A stretch of 64,000 nt of DNA. It comes from Chloroflexota bacterium. GTDB lineage: Bacteria > Chloroflexota > FW602-bin22 > JACPRP01. A program made the position numbers and the translations under genes. Of this stretch, positions 1-7,613 are shown piece after piece (position 1 is the stretch's first letter; every line of letters begins with the position of its first letter). The stretch spans positions 1 through 64,000 of the forward strand of contig JACQUC010000258.1 of the NCBI GenBank assembly GCA_016210495.1. The letters run 5' to 3'. The notes under the pieces were generated by a model. That model was not told where the DNA came from, made no database searches, and saw nothing but the letters and a program-made list of their open reading frames with translations.

Positions 1-307
1 AGTAGAAGCTCTCGGGGAAGACGCCGTCGGCGGGGGCGGGCTGCACCTCGACGTCGCGGATGTGTACCGGCACAGCCCCGAGGCGTTGGACCTCGTTTAC
101 GATCTGCTGAAGTGCCTCGGCAGAATCGGCGGCTATCTCGATTCGTGCGTAGCTGGGATCAGTGCGGCTGCGCCCAACGTTGAGTCGCTGTATGGCAAAC
201 TCGGCCCCCAGGTCGATAAGCTCGTCAAGGATCCGAGGCAGCACAAGCGAGTCGATGATATGCCCACTGATCTCCACAACCTGGCTGAGTCTCCGCTTGT
301 GCTTCAT
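1..307 (-). CDS. LOR/SDH-type protein (ornithine cyclodeaminase / arginine dihydrolase-like), N-terminal part, cut by window edge
   Basis: Translating the minus strand from an ATG at 307 gives about 102 residues that run off the window edge. They begin MKHKRRLSQVVEISGHIID and continue with SLVLPRILDELIDLG and a TDPSYARI stretch. These motifs are typical of the N-terminal domain of the TIGR00300 'LOR/SDH bifunctional enzyme' family, which includes archaeal ornithine cyclodeaminase and cyanobacterial arginine dihydrolase. A strong Shine-Dalgarno (GGGGAGG) sits just before the ATG, and a good promoter lies upstream. The catalytic NAD-binding part is outside the window, so the reaction cannot be decided; an ornithine/arginine-related role is known for family members only. 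Confidence 0.8.
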   Translation of the reverse strand, partial: MKHKRRLSQVVEISGHIIDSLVLPRILDELIDLGAEFAIQRLNVGRSRTDPSYARIEIAADSAEALQQIVNEVQRLGAVPVHIRDVEVQPAPADGVFPESFY

Positions 308-359
308 GTCCTCCCCCCGCACGCTCCACAATCCCGTCATATCGATTGCCGTCTGCAAC

Positions 360-389
360 ATTGTAGCCGGGGGGGGAGTGAGATGTCAA
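360..389 (-). promoter_or_regulatory. Sigma70-type promoter for the LOR/SDH gene
   Basis: On the minus strand TTGACA (384-389) and TACAAT (360-365) are separated by 18 bases, a near-consensus housekeeping promoter. It points at the ATG at 307 and leaves a leader of about 45 nt. The spacer is a C-tract on the coding strand. Confidence 0.6.
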
Positions 390-440
390 GGTTGCTCAGC
401 TTCTCACGTAGGTCTGCAGATCGAGGGCGCACAGGTCTTG

Positions 441-620
441 TTAGCGAATGCGTCGGTGTCGGCGGGCAGACTTGCGGGCAGCAATCCGAGCCTTTTCGGA
501 GTTGGAGATGAAGTGCCGCCTGGATCTGACTTCCTGCATTAGTCCCGAGCGCTGCACGAGTTTCTGAAAGCGAGCTAGAAGGTTCTCTTGGGTCTCACCG
601 TCTCGTATAGTAACTTGCAA
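441..620 (-). CDS. rpsU: 30S ribosomal protein bS21
   Basis: From a TTG at 620 the product is 59 residues: it opens QVTIRDGETQENLLARF, has KLVQRSGLMQEVRSRRHF in the middle and ends in a run rich in Arg/Lys. This is the bS21 pattern and the usual length. Longer in-frame starts up to 710 exist but would overlap the zinc-ribbon gene and add an N-terminus that bS21 lacks. TTG at 620 has a purine-rich GGATGGAGAG site upstream. bS21 binds 16S rRNA near the anti-Shine-Dalgarno in the small subunit platform. It follows the zinc-ribbon gene in the same direction, probably in one transcript. Confidence 0.85.
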   Translation of the reverse strand: MQVTIRDGETQENLLARFQKLVQRSGLMQEVRSRRHFISNSEKARIAARKSARRHRRIR

Positions 621-676
621 TTTGGGAAGCTCTCCATCCTTTTGAAATTCGCCTGGGCTGGATTGTGCAGGAAGCC

Positions 677-997
677 TTACCAGCGACTGGCACGTTGTTT
701 TCGAAAGCAATCACTGCAATACACAGGTCTATCCGTACGCGGCTCGAACGGAACCTGCGTTTGAGTGCCGCAGGAGGCGCAAACGGCTGGGTACATCTGC
801 CGCGGCGAGGATTCACGAGATCCACCGTACCCCCCGCCTCTTTCGGAACGGCTGCTCTTGCGAGCCGCACGACACTCGGGGCAGCGAACGGGCTCGTTGG
901 CGAAGCCCTTGGAAGCGTAGAACTCCTGCTCCCTGGCCGTAAAGGTGAAGCCAAGTCCGCACTCGCGGCAGGTAAGGGTCTTGTCCTGGTAGGCCAC
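677..997 (-). CDS. Zinc-ribbon protein with two CxxC knuckle pairs
   Basis: 106 residues from a GTG with a clear AGGAGGT site 7 nt upstream. Two zinc knuckle pairs are visible. The N-terminal half has CRECG then CPEC, around a FTAREQEFYASKGF segment. The C-terminal half has CASCG then CSDC. A Gly/Ser/Arg-rich linker joins the halves. Such 'CxxC-x17-CxxC' proteins are common in Chloroflexota and related phyla, often beside bS21 or cold-shock genes as here. Function unknown; a nucleic-acid or ribosome-associated role is inferred only from the neighbour and the zinc ribbons. Confidence 0.8.
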   Translation of the reverse strand: MAYQDKTLTCRECGLGFTFTAREQEFYASKGFANEPVRCPECRAARKSSRSERGGGYGGSRESSPRQMYPAVCASCGTQTQVPFEPRTDRPVYCSDCFRKQRASRW

Positions 998-1157
998 GGC
1001 GGCGACCTCCTCGTACAGGCTTTCTAGGTCGCAAGCTGGAAGCCACTGCCTCTGCCGCCCGCGATGGCACGAAGCAAGTTAGGCGCAGAGGAAACGATTA
1101 GCAGTCTGGACCCGTATGGCGATTATACACTATTTATCCGCCAAAGGCGAGTGTTTT

Positions 1158-1985
1158 TCAAGAACCGAACAGAAATCTCTTCAGGCCGATCGTCAGTGCT
1201 TCCGCCACGCGCTCGTGCTGGCCGATGATTATGCCCCGATCAATCCCGTTCGTCAGGAAGCCCGTCTCGATCAGGGCTGCTGGCGTGCTTGGGTGAACCT
1301 GGTAGTAGCCGTAGTAGTAGCGGCTATTGGGAGTGCCGCGATACACGTGCGGGATGTCGACTTGAGCGCGATACTCCTGGACCAGGATTTCCGCGAGCCG
1401 CGCCTCCTGCTTCTCCACCGACGAGCGCACGGGTCGGTCGACGAAGAAGCCGCGGCGATCGGCAGGGCCTCCGTCGGCGTGGATCGCCAACAGCGCATTT
1501 GCCCGGTATCCTTTTGGTATCACGGTGGGAATGATATCGACCCAAACACCGTCGCCGCTAAGAAGCCGCGCGGTTGCCTTGGCAATTGCCAGGTTGACCT
1601 GTGCCTCGCTCATCCCGCCGCCTGTTGCGCCAGGACTGGCGCTGAGTGGGTATCCGGCTTCCTCGTTCCGCCAGTGGCCGACCTGCAGCCCGACAACAGG
1701 GCCGGTGGTAGGGCGGGTCTTGACGTAGGCGCCATAAACCCAGCCGCTGTTGCCCGACGGTGTTCCAACGTAGTACCAACTGTTACCGGATTGGTCCCAG
1801 GTTCTGCCGAAGATAGCTATGTTGCTGTCCTGATCCAGATGTTCGGCGACCGTGCCCCAGATGTCGTCCCTCAACCTGAGTCCATCGACGGCGACTGTTC
1901 CTTCCGCAGCAAAGGTGACACCGGGAAATGCGACGAAGGTAGCGATCAAGACGCCGACCAGCCAGATCTTGCCCATCCTCACCAA
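1158..1985 (-). CDS. Exported N-acetylmuramoyl-L-alanine amidase with SH3 domain
   Basis: 275 residues. An N-terminal hydrophobic signal peptide ends near AAE (about residue 28). It is followed by a bacterial SH3 domain (about 30-90, WYYVGTPSGNSGWVYGAYV) and an Amidase_3 catalytic domain (about 97-273). The zinc ligands expected for the family are present: H104 in VGHW, E127 in MSEAQVN and H169 in AIHADG. The catalytic Glu is E240 in LIETGFLTN. It should cleave the lactyl-L-Ala bond of peptidoglycan outside the membrane, with the SH3 domain binding wall. It stands alone, with a plausible promoter at 2040-2069. Confidence 0.88.
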   Translation of the reverse strand: MVRMGKIWLVGVLIATFVAFPGVTFAAEGTVAVDGLRLRDDIWGTVAEHLDQDSNIAIFGRTWDQSGNSWYYVGTPSGNSGWVYGAYVKTRPTTGPVVGLQVGHWRNEEAGYPLSASPGATGGGMSEAQVNLAIAKATARLLSGDGVWVDIIPTVIPKGYRANALLAIHADGGPADRRGFFVDRPVRSSVEKQEARLAEILVQEYRAQVDIPHVYRGTPNSRYYYGYYQVHPSTPAALIETGFLTNGIDRGIIIGQHERVAEALTIGLKRFLFGS

Positions 1986-2039
1986 CCCCTACCCCTCTTC
2001 TATTACCGCAAGCGACTCTAATGGCTTGCGAGTGGCGGT

Positions 2040-2069
2040 AGGTTAGCATATGGACAGATGAACAGTCAA
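2040..2069 (-). promoter_or_regulatory. Probable promoter of the amidase gene
   Basis: Minus-strand TTGACT (2064-2069), an 18-base spacer and TAACCT (2040-2045). The -10 is weak. A small inverted repeat (CGCAAGC / GCTTGCG, about 2008-2030) lies in the leader between this promoter and the ATG at 1985. Confidence 0.4.
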
Positions 2070-2116
2070 CAAAGAGGCGTGCCTTGCGCACGCGATTCAG
2101 GTCGTCGGTTAACCCA

Positions 2117-2146
2117 TTGACAGGCGCTTTGGCCGTGTGCTAGTAT
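2117..2146 (+). promoter_or_regulatory. Promoter of the GrdB-like selenoprotein gene
   Basis: TTGACA (2117-2122), 18 bases, TAGTAT (2141-2146). It is followed by a leader of about 40 nt and an AGCGAGGA ribosome site before the ATG at 2194. Confidence 0.6.
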
Positions 2147-2193
2147 GTGCCAAGGCAGCAAGCGGCTAGAAAACCGAAAAGCGAGGAATTACG

Positions 2194-3537
2194 ATGTCAC
2201 GAGTTCGACTGATACACTTTTTGAACCAGTTTTTTGCTGGTGAAGGAGGCGAGGAAAAAGCAGATCTGGCCCTGACGTCAAAAAAAGGACCGGTGGGCCC
2301 TGGTAGGCGCCTTCAAGGCATTCTCGGAGAGTCGGCCGAAATCGTGGCCACGGTATACTGTGGTGACAACTACTTTGTTTCTCATTCGCAAGAGGTCATC
2401 GAATCGATTGCGAAGATCGCGCGGGATCAGGACGTCGGGATGCTGGTTGCCGGCCCGAGCTTTATGGCCGGCAGGTACGGCTTCGCCTGTGTCGAGGTCT
2501 GCCACGCGTTAGGCGCTTCCTTGGGCTTGCCCGCCGTAACAGGTATGCACCCCGAAAACGCTGCCGTAGACGCGTATAGGCAATACCAAGACCTGACGGT
2601 TTATGCCGTCACCACGACAGAAGATGCCGCCGGAATGGAGGCCGCCTTGTCGGGAATGGCTAAGCTCGTTTCCAAGCTGGCGACGGGATCGCCTGTGGGC
2701 TCGGCTTCCGAAGAGGGTTACATTCCTCGTGGCTATCGACCGACCGAGTACAAGAGCAAGACCGGCGCGGAACGGGCCATAGACATGCTTCTAAGCAGAG
2801 CGGCCGGCCGAGCTTTCGAATCCGAGATTCCCATTGAAAATCTGGAACCGATACCTGTTACCCCCAGAATGGAGAGCCTTAAGGGCACGCTTCTGGCCCT
2901 GGTAACCAGCAGTGGGGTTGTCCCCTTGGGAAATCCGGATGGCTTCAAACTTCTCCGAAACACCCAATGGAAGAAATACCCAATCGAGGGGTTGGTGTCG
3001 ATGCAGGACGTTCAGTGGGACGTCGTGCACGCCGGCTACAATACCCAGTTTGCGAAAGAGAACCCTAATTACGTGGTGCCGCTCGACATCTATCGACAAC
3101 TGGAAAAAGATGGGGAGTTTGCCAGGCTGTACCCGTACTTCTACATGACGAGTGGCGCCGCGTCACAGATCTCAGACATGCAGGCGATAGGTAAGGCAAT
3201 GGTGCAGGACATGAAGGGCCAGGGTGTGGGCGCGGTCGTCGTGGTGTCGACCTGAGGGAGCTGCACTCGCAGCGGTGCTGTGATAGCAAGAGAGATCGAG
3301 AAAGAGGGGATACCCGCGGTTCTCATCACGGCTATGACGATGCTGGGAAAGCAGATTGGGGCTAACCGAATCGTTGCCGGAACCAAGCTCATCCATCCTT
3401 GTGGGGATCCAAGTCTACCCGCGGAAAACGACCACCTCCTGCGGCAGAAGATCGTCGAGTGCGCTCAAAACGCATTTCGAACAGCGGTTACCGGCCCCAC
3501 TGTATTCGTGCCGGATGTTACGTACGCGTTTGGGTAG
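2194..3537 (+). CDS. GrdB-like selenoprotein (glycine/sarcosine/betaine reductase component B family), Sec at codon 354
   Basis: 447 residues if the in-frame TGA at 3253-3255 is read as selenocysteine. The N-terminus (IHFLNQFFAGEGGEEKAD, VGPGRRLQ, AEIVATVYCGDNYF, VAGPSFMAGRYG, EEGYIPRG) is classical GrdB/GrdF/GrdH. Directly after the TGA the same frame reads GSCTRSGAVIAREIEKEGIP, then IGANRIV, then HPCGDPSLP, which is the conserved GrdB C-terminus. The motif U-G-S-C-T-R-S-G matches the family U-G-T-C-T-R-C-G, except that the last Cys is Ser. Component B reduces a substrate bound to its partner subunit, forming a selenoether with protein A. Neither grdA nor grdC/D is in the window, so the substrate is open. 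A conventional reading would split this into a 353-aa protein and an orphan C-terminus. Confidence 0.88.
3253..3282 (+). promoter_or_regulatory. Selenocysteine UGA codon and candidate bacterial SECIS hairpin
   Basis: TGA at 3253-3255 is followed by 12 nt and then a stem CGCAGC (3268-3273), a GGT loop (3274-3276) and GCTGTG (3277-3282): six pairs with one G-U. There are 18 nt between the UGA and the GGU loop, the same spacing as in the E. coli fdhF SECIS, whose loop also begins GGU. An alternative GCTGC/GCAGC hairpin overlaps it. Confidence 0.7.
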
Positions 3538-3667
3538 GAGCTGCATGCGCGCCTTCAAGTTGCCTTGCAGGTACATTGTGGGTTGCCGTTCTTGGGATTG
3601 ACCGTCGGCTGACTAGGCCGTGCGTTGTCGTAGATCCACGAAATGTAGCAGGTAAAGCGAGGTTGTT

Positions 3668-4984
3668 GTGATAAAGCTGGAACTGGCGAGCTATCCGATA
3701 AGAGATGTTCGATTCGACAACCGAACCCAGTACGACCACGGGGTTCTGCTGCTCGACAAAGAAGAGCTGACAAGACTGGCTTTGCAAGATGAAAGGGTTG
3801 CATCGGCCAACGTGGATGTCGCTTACCCGGGGGAGCAAACCAGGATCGTCAACGTCGCCGATGCGGTAGAGCCTCGGGTGAAGGTAGCGGGCCCCGGCTG
3901 TGTGTTCCCGGGCATCCTTGGCCCGATCGAAACAGTAGGCGAAGGCAGGACCAACAGGTTGTCCGGGCTCGCGGTAATACACACCGTGCAATATAAGCCC
4001 ACGGTCGTGAGCGGGACGGGGGCGCCAAACCTGGGGCTCCTGGATATGTGGGGGCCGGTGGCGGCACTATCGCCGTTGAGCTCGACCATCAACGTTGTAT
4101 TGTCGACCAAGCTGGTCGACGGAGTGAGCGAGTTGGAGGCGCATAAGGCCATTCAGCTCGCCGAATGCAGGGTAGCGTGTCGACTCGCCGAGACGACGAA
4201 GGACGCGAGCATCGAACCCGAAAGCGTGGAGGTGTTCGAGCTGTCCGCGGTTGATGCCTCGTTGCCCCGAGTGGTTTACGTCCTGGGTTTCTACACGGAG
4301 TGGCACACGCCACATTCGAGGGCAGAATACTACGGGCTCCCCATACGAGAGTCGTTGCCCACACTCGTTCATCCAAACGAGCTTCTCGACGGCGCAATAA
4401 CAACAGATGCGCGAAAGGGCAACGGAAATTACCCACTGACCTGGGCTTTTATGAACCAGCCGGTTGTGCTAGCGCTGCTGAGGGAGCACGGGAAGCGACT
4501 GAACTTCGTGGGCCTGATTCTGCAGAGAACGCGCTTTGAAAGCGAGTTTGGGAAGCAAGCTACCGCTGCTTGTACTGCCCAGTTGGCAAGGCTGGTGGGC
4601 GCAGACAACGCTCTCATCACCAGAACGATATCTTCGGGGAACAATCTTATAGACGTAATGCTCACCGTGCAGGCCTGTGAAAGAAAGGGTATCAAGACAG
4701 TCCTTATGACGCCCGAGGAGGGCGGCAACGACGGTTTTGGGCCTGCCCTCAAGTTTTATGTGCCGGAAGCGGTGGCCATGGTGAGCACAGGCAACTACAA
4801 CCTCGACCCGCAGTTGCCGGCGCCGACCAAAGTGATCGGCTGCGATCACGGGCAGATGGTCGCGTTGCGGCCTGGGGAAGTACCGTTCTCACCCTGGGGC
4901 GAAGTGCAATTTGAACGCTGTGCTGAGATAGCTGAGGCCGTGGACTGGTTTGGCTTCGGGCATGCCACTTGCTCGGCTCATTAG
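3668..4984 (+). CDS. GrdE-like protein (glycine/sarcosine/betaine reductase component B alpha/beta proprotein family) lacking the pyruvoyl cysteine
   Basis: 438 residues from a GTG (GCGAGG upstream). MIKLELASYPIRDVRF, VKVAGPGCVFPGILGP, a TNRLSGLAVIHT block and TLVHPNELLDGAI follow the GrdE/GrdG/GrdI proprotein. In characterised GrdE the chain is cut at an Asn-Cys bond just after the DGA(I/V) motif, creating a pyruvoyl group that binds the amine. Here that stretch reads DGAITTDARKGNGNYP and has no Cys; there is none between C171 and C302. Self-cleavage to a pyruvoyl enzyme is therefore unlikely. It is 130 nt downstream of the GrdB-like gene on the same strand, the reverse of the usual gene order. 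It may act on a substrate without an amino group; this is inference. Confidence 0.8.
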   Translation: MIKLELASYPIRDVRFDNRTQYDHGVLLLDKEELTRLALQDERVASANVDVAYPGEQTRIVNVADAVEPRVKVAGPGCVFPGILGPIETVGEGRTNRLSGLAVIHTVQYKPTVVSGTGAPNLGLLDMWGPVAALSPLSSTINVVLSTKLVDGVSELEAHKAIQLAECRVACRLAETTKDASIEPESVEVFELSAVDASLPRVVYVLGFYTEWHTPHSRAEYYGLPIRESLPTLVHPNELLDGAITTDARKGNGNYPLTWAFMNQPVVLALLREHGKRLNFVGLILQRTRFESEFGKQATAACTAQLARLVGADNALITRTISSGNNLIDVMLTVQACERKGIKTVLMTPEEGGNDGFGPALKFYVPEAVAMVSTGNYNLDPQLPAPTKVIGCDHGQMVALRPGEVPFSPWGEVQFERCAEIAEAVDWFGFGHATCSAH

Positions 4985-4999
4985 ACTGATCTGGCGTCA

Positions 5000-5030
5000 G
5001 ACCGACTCGGTTTTGGAAACCGAGTCGGTC
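5000..5030 (+). terminator. Strong palindrome, probable terminator of the Grd-like genes; member of a two-copy repeat
   Basis: A perfect 14-bp stem (GACCGACTCGGTTT at 5000-5013, its complement at 5017-5030) with a TGG loop lies 16 nt after the stop of the GrdE-like gene. There is no good U-tract. Almost the same palindrome is at 38294-38326, so it is also a dispersed repeat. Confidence 0.6.
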
Positions 5031-5059
5031 TCAAAACAAAGTTAGGGGGAACGATTGCG

Positions 5060-6256
5060 ATGAGAAGACTCGTTCTGGTAATGGGTATCCTTTGCCTGAT
5101 GATTATCACAATCGCCGTGACAGTGGGCTGTGCGGCGCCGCAGCCCACCCCGACGCCGCCGCCGCCAACCCAGGCTCCCGCAGTGGCCACAAAGGCCCCG
5201 AGCGCCGCGCCACAACCCACGGCGGCACCACCGGCGGCGCCGAAAGCCACGGCGCCCGCGGCCAAGGCACCCGCGGCCACGCCTACGAAGGTCGCGGATC
5301 AGCCGCTGAGTCCGCCGGTTGTGGTCAAAGCTGGAGTGACGGGATCCGTAGTCGATGCCGGATTCTACATCCCTTACGATCGCGGCTACTTTAAAGAGCA
5401 GGGCCTGGATGTCGAGCTGGTTAATTTCGCGTCAGGATCGTTGATGCCCCCTCCGTTGGGGACGGGTCAATTGGATGTGGGAGCCGGCGGCATCAACGCC
5501 GGACTCTTCAATATGATCGCCAGAGAGATACCTTTGCGCATCGTGGCCGACAAGACCCACGCCGAGCCCGGCAACAAGGCGCTGGGATTCTTGGTCAGAA
5601 AAGATCTTCTGGACAGCGGTGCCATCAAGACTCCTGCCGACCTGAAGGGAAAGGTCGTGGCGATGGGCACCGCGGCCTCGGGATCGGAGAACGAGCTGGT
5701 GACCCTGCTCGCGCAAGGGGGCCTCACCATCAAAGACATTGAGATCAAGACGATGGGTTTTTCGGACGTTGCCGTCGCCTTCGCCAACAAAAGCGTTGAT
5801 TTTGCCTTCGCCTTCGAGCCCAACGTTACGACGGCGGAAGAAAAGGGCGGGGCCGTGATGTGGAAGCCCTCCCACGACATTATCCCCTACCACGAACAGA
5901 GCATCGTCTTGTACGGCCCCGCGTTCATCGAGAAGAAGTTCGAGGCCGCAAAACGTTTTATGGTGGCTTACCTCAAGGGCATCAGAGACTACAACGACGC
6001 GATGTTCAAGAACAAGGGGAAAGACGCGATCATTGCCATGATCAGCAAGTATTCCACGCAGGCCGACCCCGCAGTATTAAGGAAGCTCTACCCGCAGCCG
6101 ATCAACCCCGATGGGTACATCTATCTTCAGAGTATCCAAAGTGACGTCGACTATTTCACCAAGGCGGGGCACATCAAATACCCCGTCAACCTGAAGGAGG
6201 CCATCGACAACCGGTTCGTCGACTACGCCATCGAAAGGCTGGGGAAGTACCAGTAG
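5060..6256 (+). CDS. ABC transporter substrate-binding lipoprotein, NMT1/SsuA type
   Basis: 398 residues. A lipoprotein signal with lipobox TVGC ends at Cys24 and is followed by about 70 residues of Pro/Ala/Thr linker. The binding domain has AGFYIPYDRGYFKEQGLDVELV, a GQLDVGAGGINAGLFN segment, and LKGKVVAMGTAASGSENEL, all typical of the NMT1/THI5/SsuA/TauA family that captures small organic anions or precursors. Charged, membrane-tethered and outside the cell, it should feed an ABC permease not found nearby. It follows the Grd-like pair after a hairpin, so it may deliver that pathway's substrate; this is inferred from position. Confidence 0.85.
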   Translation: MRRLVLVMGILCLMIITIAVTVGCAAPQPTPTPPPPTQAPAVATKAPSAAPQPTAAPPAAPKATAPAAKAPAATPTKVADQPLSPPVVVKAGVTGSVVDAGFYIPYDRGYFKEQGLDVELVNFASGSLMPPPLGTGQLDVGAGGINAGLFNMIAREIPLRIVADKTHAEPGNKALGFLVRKDLLDSGAIKTPADLKGKVVAMGTAASGSENELVTLLAQGGLTIKDIEIKTMGFSDVAVAFANKSVDFAFAFEPNVTTAEEKGGAVMWKPSHDIIPYHEQSIVLYGPAFIEKKFEAAKRFMVAYLKGIRDYNDAMFKNKGKDAIIAMISKYSTQADPAVLRKLYPQPINPDGYIYLQSIQSDVDYFTKAGHIKYPVNLKEAIDNRFVDYAIERLGKYQ

Positions 6257-6394
6257 TAGAGGCGGCTAAAGATACGCATTGGGTCTCGCCACACTGGTGC
6301 AGGACGTGTATCTCCCGCGTCAAAATTGCACCATCGTTGCGCTGCGGAAGTTTAGTGACGGGTGACGCTGTGACGCATGACGCCTTGACGCCCG

Positions 6395-6424
6395 TTGACA
6401 GTAGCGATGCGCCCGGCATACAAT
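6395..6424 (+). promoter_or_regulatory. Promoter of the Uma2 gene
   Basis: TTGACA (6395-6400), 18 bases, TACAAT (6419-6424). The -10 lies about 30 nt before the ATG and a GAGAGGGG ribosome site. Just upstream (6355-6395) TGACG recurs five or six times at irregular spacing, which could be binding sites or chance. Confidence 0.6.
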
Positions 6425-6452
6425 AATCCTACGAACGACGCGAGAGGGGTCA

Positions 6453-7013
6453 ATGGCACTTCAACTGGTCAGAAGGCGATTTAGCGTGGCCGAGTATCAC
6501 CAGATGGCCTCGGCGGGCATCCTGCACGAGGACGATCGCGTCGAGCTCATCGACGGTGAGGTTTTCCAGATGACGCCGATTGGTAGCCGCCACGCTGGAA
6601 CGGTGCTGCGCTGCAACATGCTCTTCACTAGAGTCTTTGCCGACGTCGCTATGGTCAACCCCCAGAATCCGGTTCTCATCGGCGAGTATTCGGAGCCTCA
6701 GCCCGATCTGGCATTGGTGCGTCAACGGCCTGACTTTTACGTCGCTGGCCACCCCGTACCAGAAGACGTTCTCTTGCTCGTCGAAATCGCCGACGGCTCG
6801 GTCGAATTCGACCGCCGGGTGAAAGTACCCCTGTACGCCCGCGGCGGCATACCGGAGGTCTGGCTGGTGGATTTGGAACAAAATACCATCACGGTATACC
6901 GTGACTTGTCCGCCGATGGTTACCGCACGGCGCGCGTGCTGCGCCGTGGCGATCACCTTGCTTTGGCAGCCTTTCCCGACAGATTACTGGCCGTCGCCGA
7001 TATTCTAGGCTGA
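6453..7013 (+). CDS. Uma2 family endonuclease-like protein (DUF820)
   Basis: 186 residues. The family pattern is complete: FSVAEYHQMASAGILHEDDRVELIDGEV at the N-terminus, a central SEPQPDLALV, then LLLVEIADGSVEFDR, VKVPLYARGGIPEVWLVD and a C-terminal VADIL. The PD-(D/E)xK-like residues are D in QPDL and E in VEIAD. Uma2 proteins are widespread in Cyanobacteria and Chloroflexota as putative restriction-endonuclease-fold nucleases of unknown target. The stop overlaps the next start by one base (TGATG), so the two genes are translationally coupled. Confidence 0.85.
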   Translation: MALQLVRRRFSVAEYHQMASAGILHEDDRVELIDGEVFQMTPIGSRHAGTVLRCNMLFTRVFADVAMVNPQNPVLIGEYSEPQPDLALVRQRPDFYVAGHPVPEDVLLLVEIADGSVEFDRRVKVPLYARGGIPEVWLVDLEQNTITVYRDLSADGYRTARVLRRGDHLALAAFPDRLLAVADILG

Positions 7014-7267
7014 TGACCGACGACCGAAAGACGATACGACGAACGGACGACGTATCTAAGTTCGCTGTTTGCATCAACAATGCTGGCTATCCGGCCTTCC
7101 TGGAGTTGCACAAGATCTATCGTGTCGTGCCTGACGACGACGCAGCGCGAGACGGGGACGTTCGCATCATCGATGAGAGTGGCCAGGATTATCTGTATCC
7201 AGCCGATTGGTTTGTGCCGGTTAAGCTTCCCCGGGCCGTACAGGATTCCATTCTACGTGCCGCCTGA
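7013..7267 (+). CDS. Small conserved hypothetical protein
   Basis: 84 residues, starting on the last base of the Uma2 stop. The core SKFAVCINNAGYPAFLELHKIYRVVPD followed by DESGQDYLYPADWFVPV matches a small family often seen in Chloroflexota and Cyanobacteria genomes, with no assigned function. It has no membrane segment and no motif that I recognise as catalytic. Coupling to Uma2 suggests co-expression, as partner or by chance. Confidence 0.7.
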   Translation: MTDDRKTIRRTDDVSKFAVCINNAGYPAFLELHKIYRVVPDDDAARDGDVRIIDESGQDYLYPADWFVPVKLPRAVQDSILRAA

Positions 7268-7613
7268 CCGCGCGCAATGGTTCATCAGTCCCCTTTCCCA
7301 AAGCGAGCTCAGGGGAGCACTTCCAGTGGTAACCAGCAAGGGTAACCAGCAAGCCTGCCTGGGACGACGAACCAGTCCCCTGAGCCTTCTAGGGACACGG
7401 GACTGGACGCTCACCGAGCGGGGCTTCTCTCCCCATGCCGTCCTAAATGCTTGCCTGAATGCGTGCGGCACGTGCAAGAAGTGTCTCAAGCACCTATCCA
7501 GACCGAACGCTCACGTGCCTGGCGGCGGCAAGGCGTTGTCTATGATTCCACTGGCACGGCCGTAGCGTCAGGAACACAGCGTTCGAGCGTCTTGCCGTCG
7601 TAACCATGTCAAT
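7268..7613. other. 346-nt gene-free stretch with one hairpin
   Basis: No reading frame here looks genuine. It holds a direct repeat of GGTAACCAGCAA (about 7328-7352) and an 8-bp inverted repeat, CCAGTCCC (7372-7379) with GGGACTGG (7399-7406), which could be a weak terminator for the Uma2 pair. Confidence 0.4.

Noticed and set aside
665..1070. Overlapping frames on both strands around the zinc-ribbon gene
   Set aside because: Only the GTG-started minus frame has paired CxxC motifs and a Shine-Dalgarno; the others are shadows.
1116..2021. 301-codon plus-strand frame opposite the amidase
   Set aside because: Antisense shadow; the minus-strand amidase has complete zinc and catalytic residues and a signal peptide.
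3280..3537. Separate 85-residue gene after the GrdB-like gene
   Set aside because: It is in the same frame as the upstream gene, continues the GrdB fold and is explained by selenocysteine read-through.
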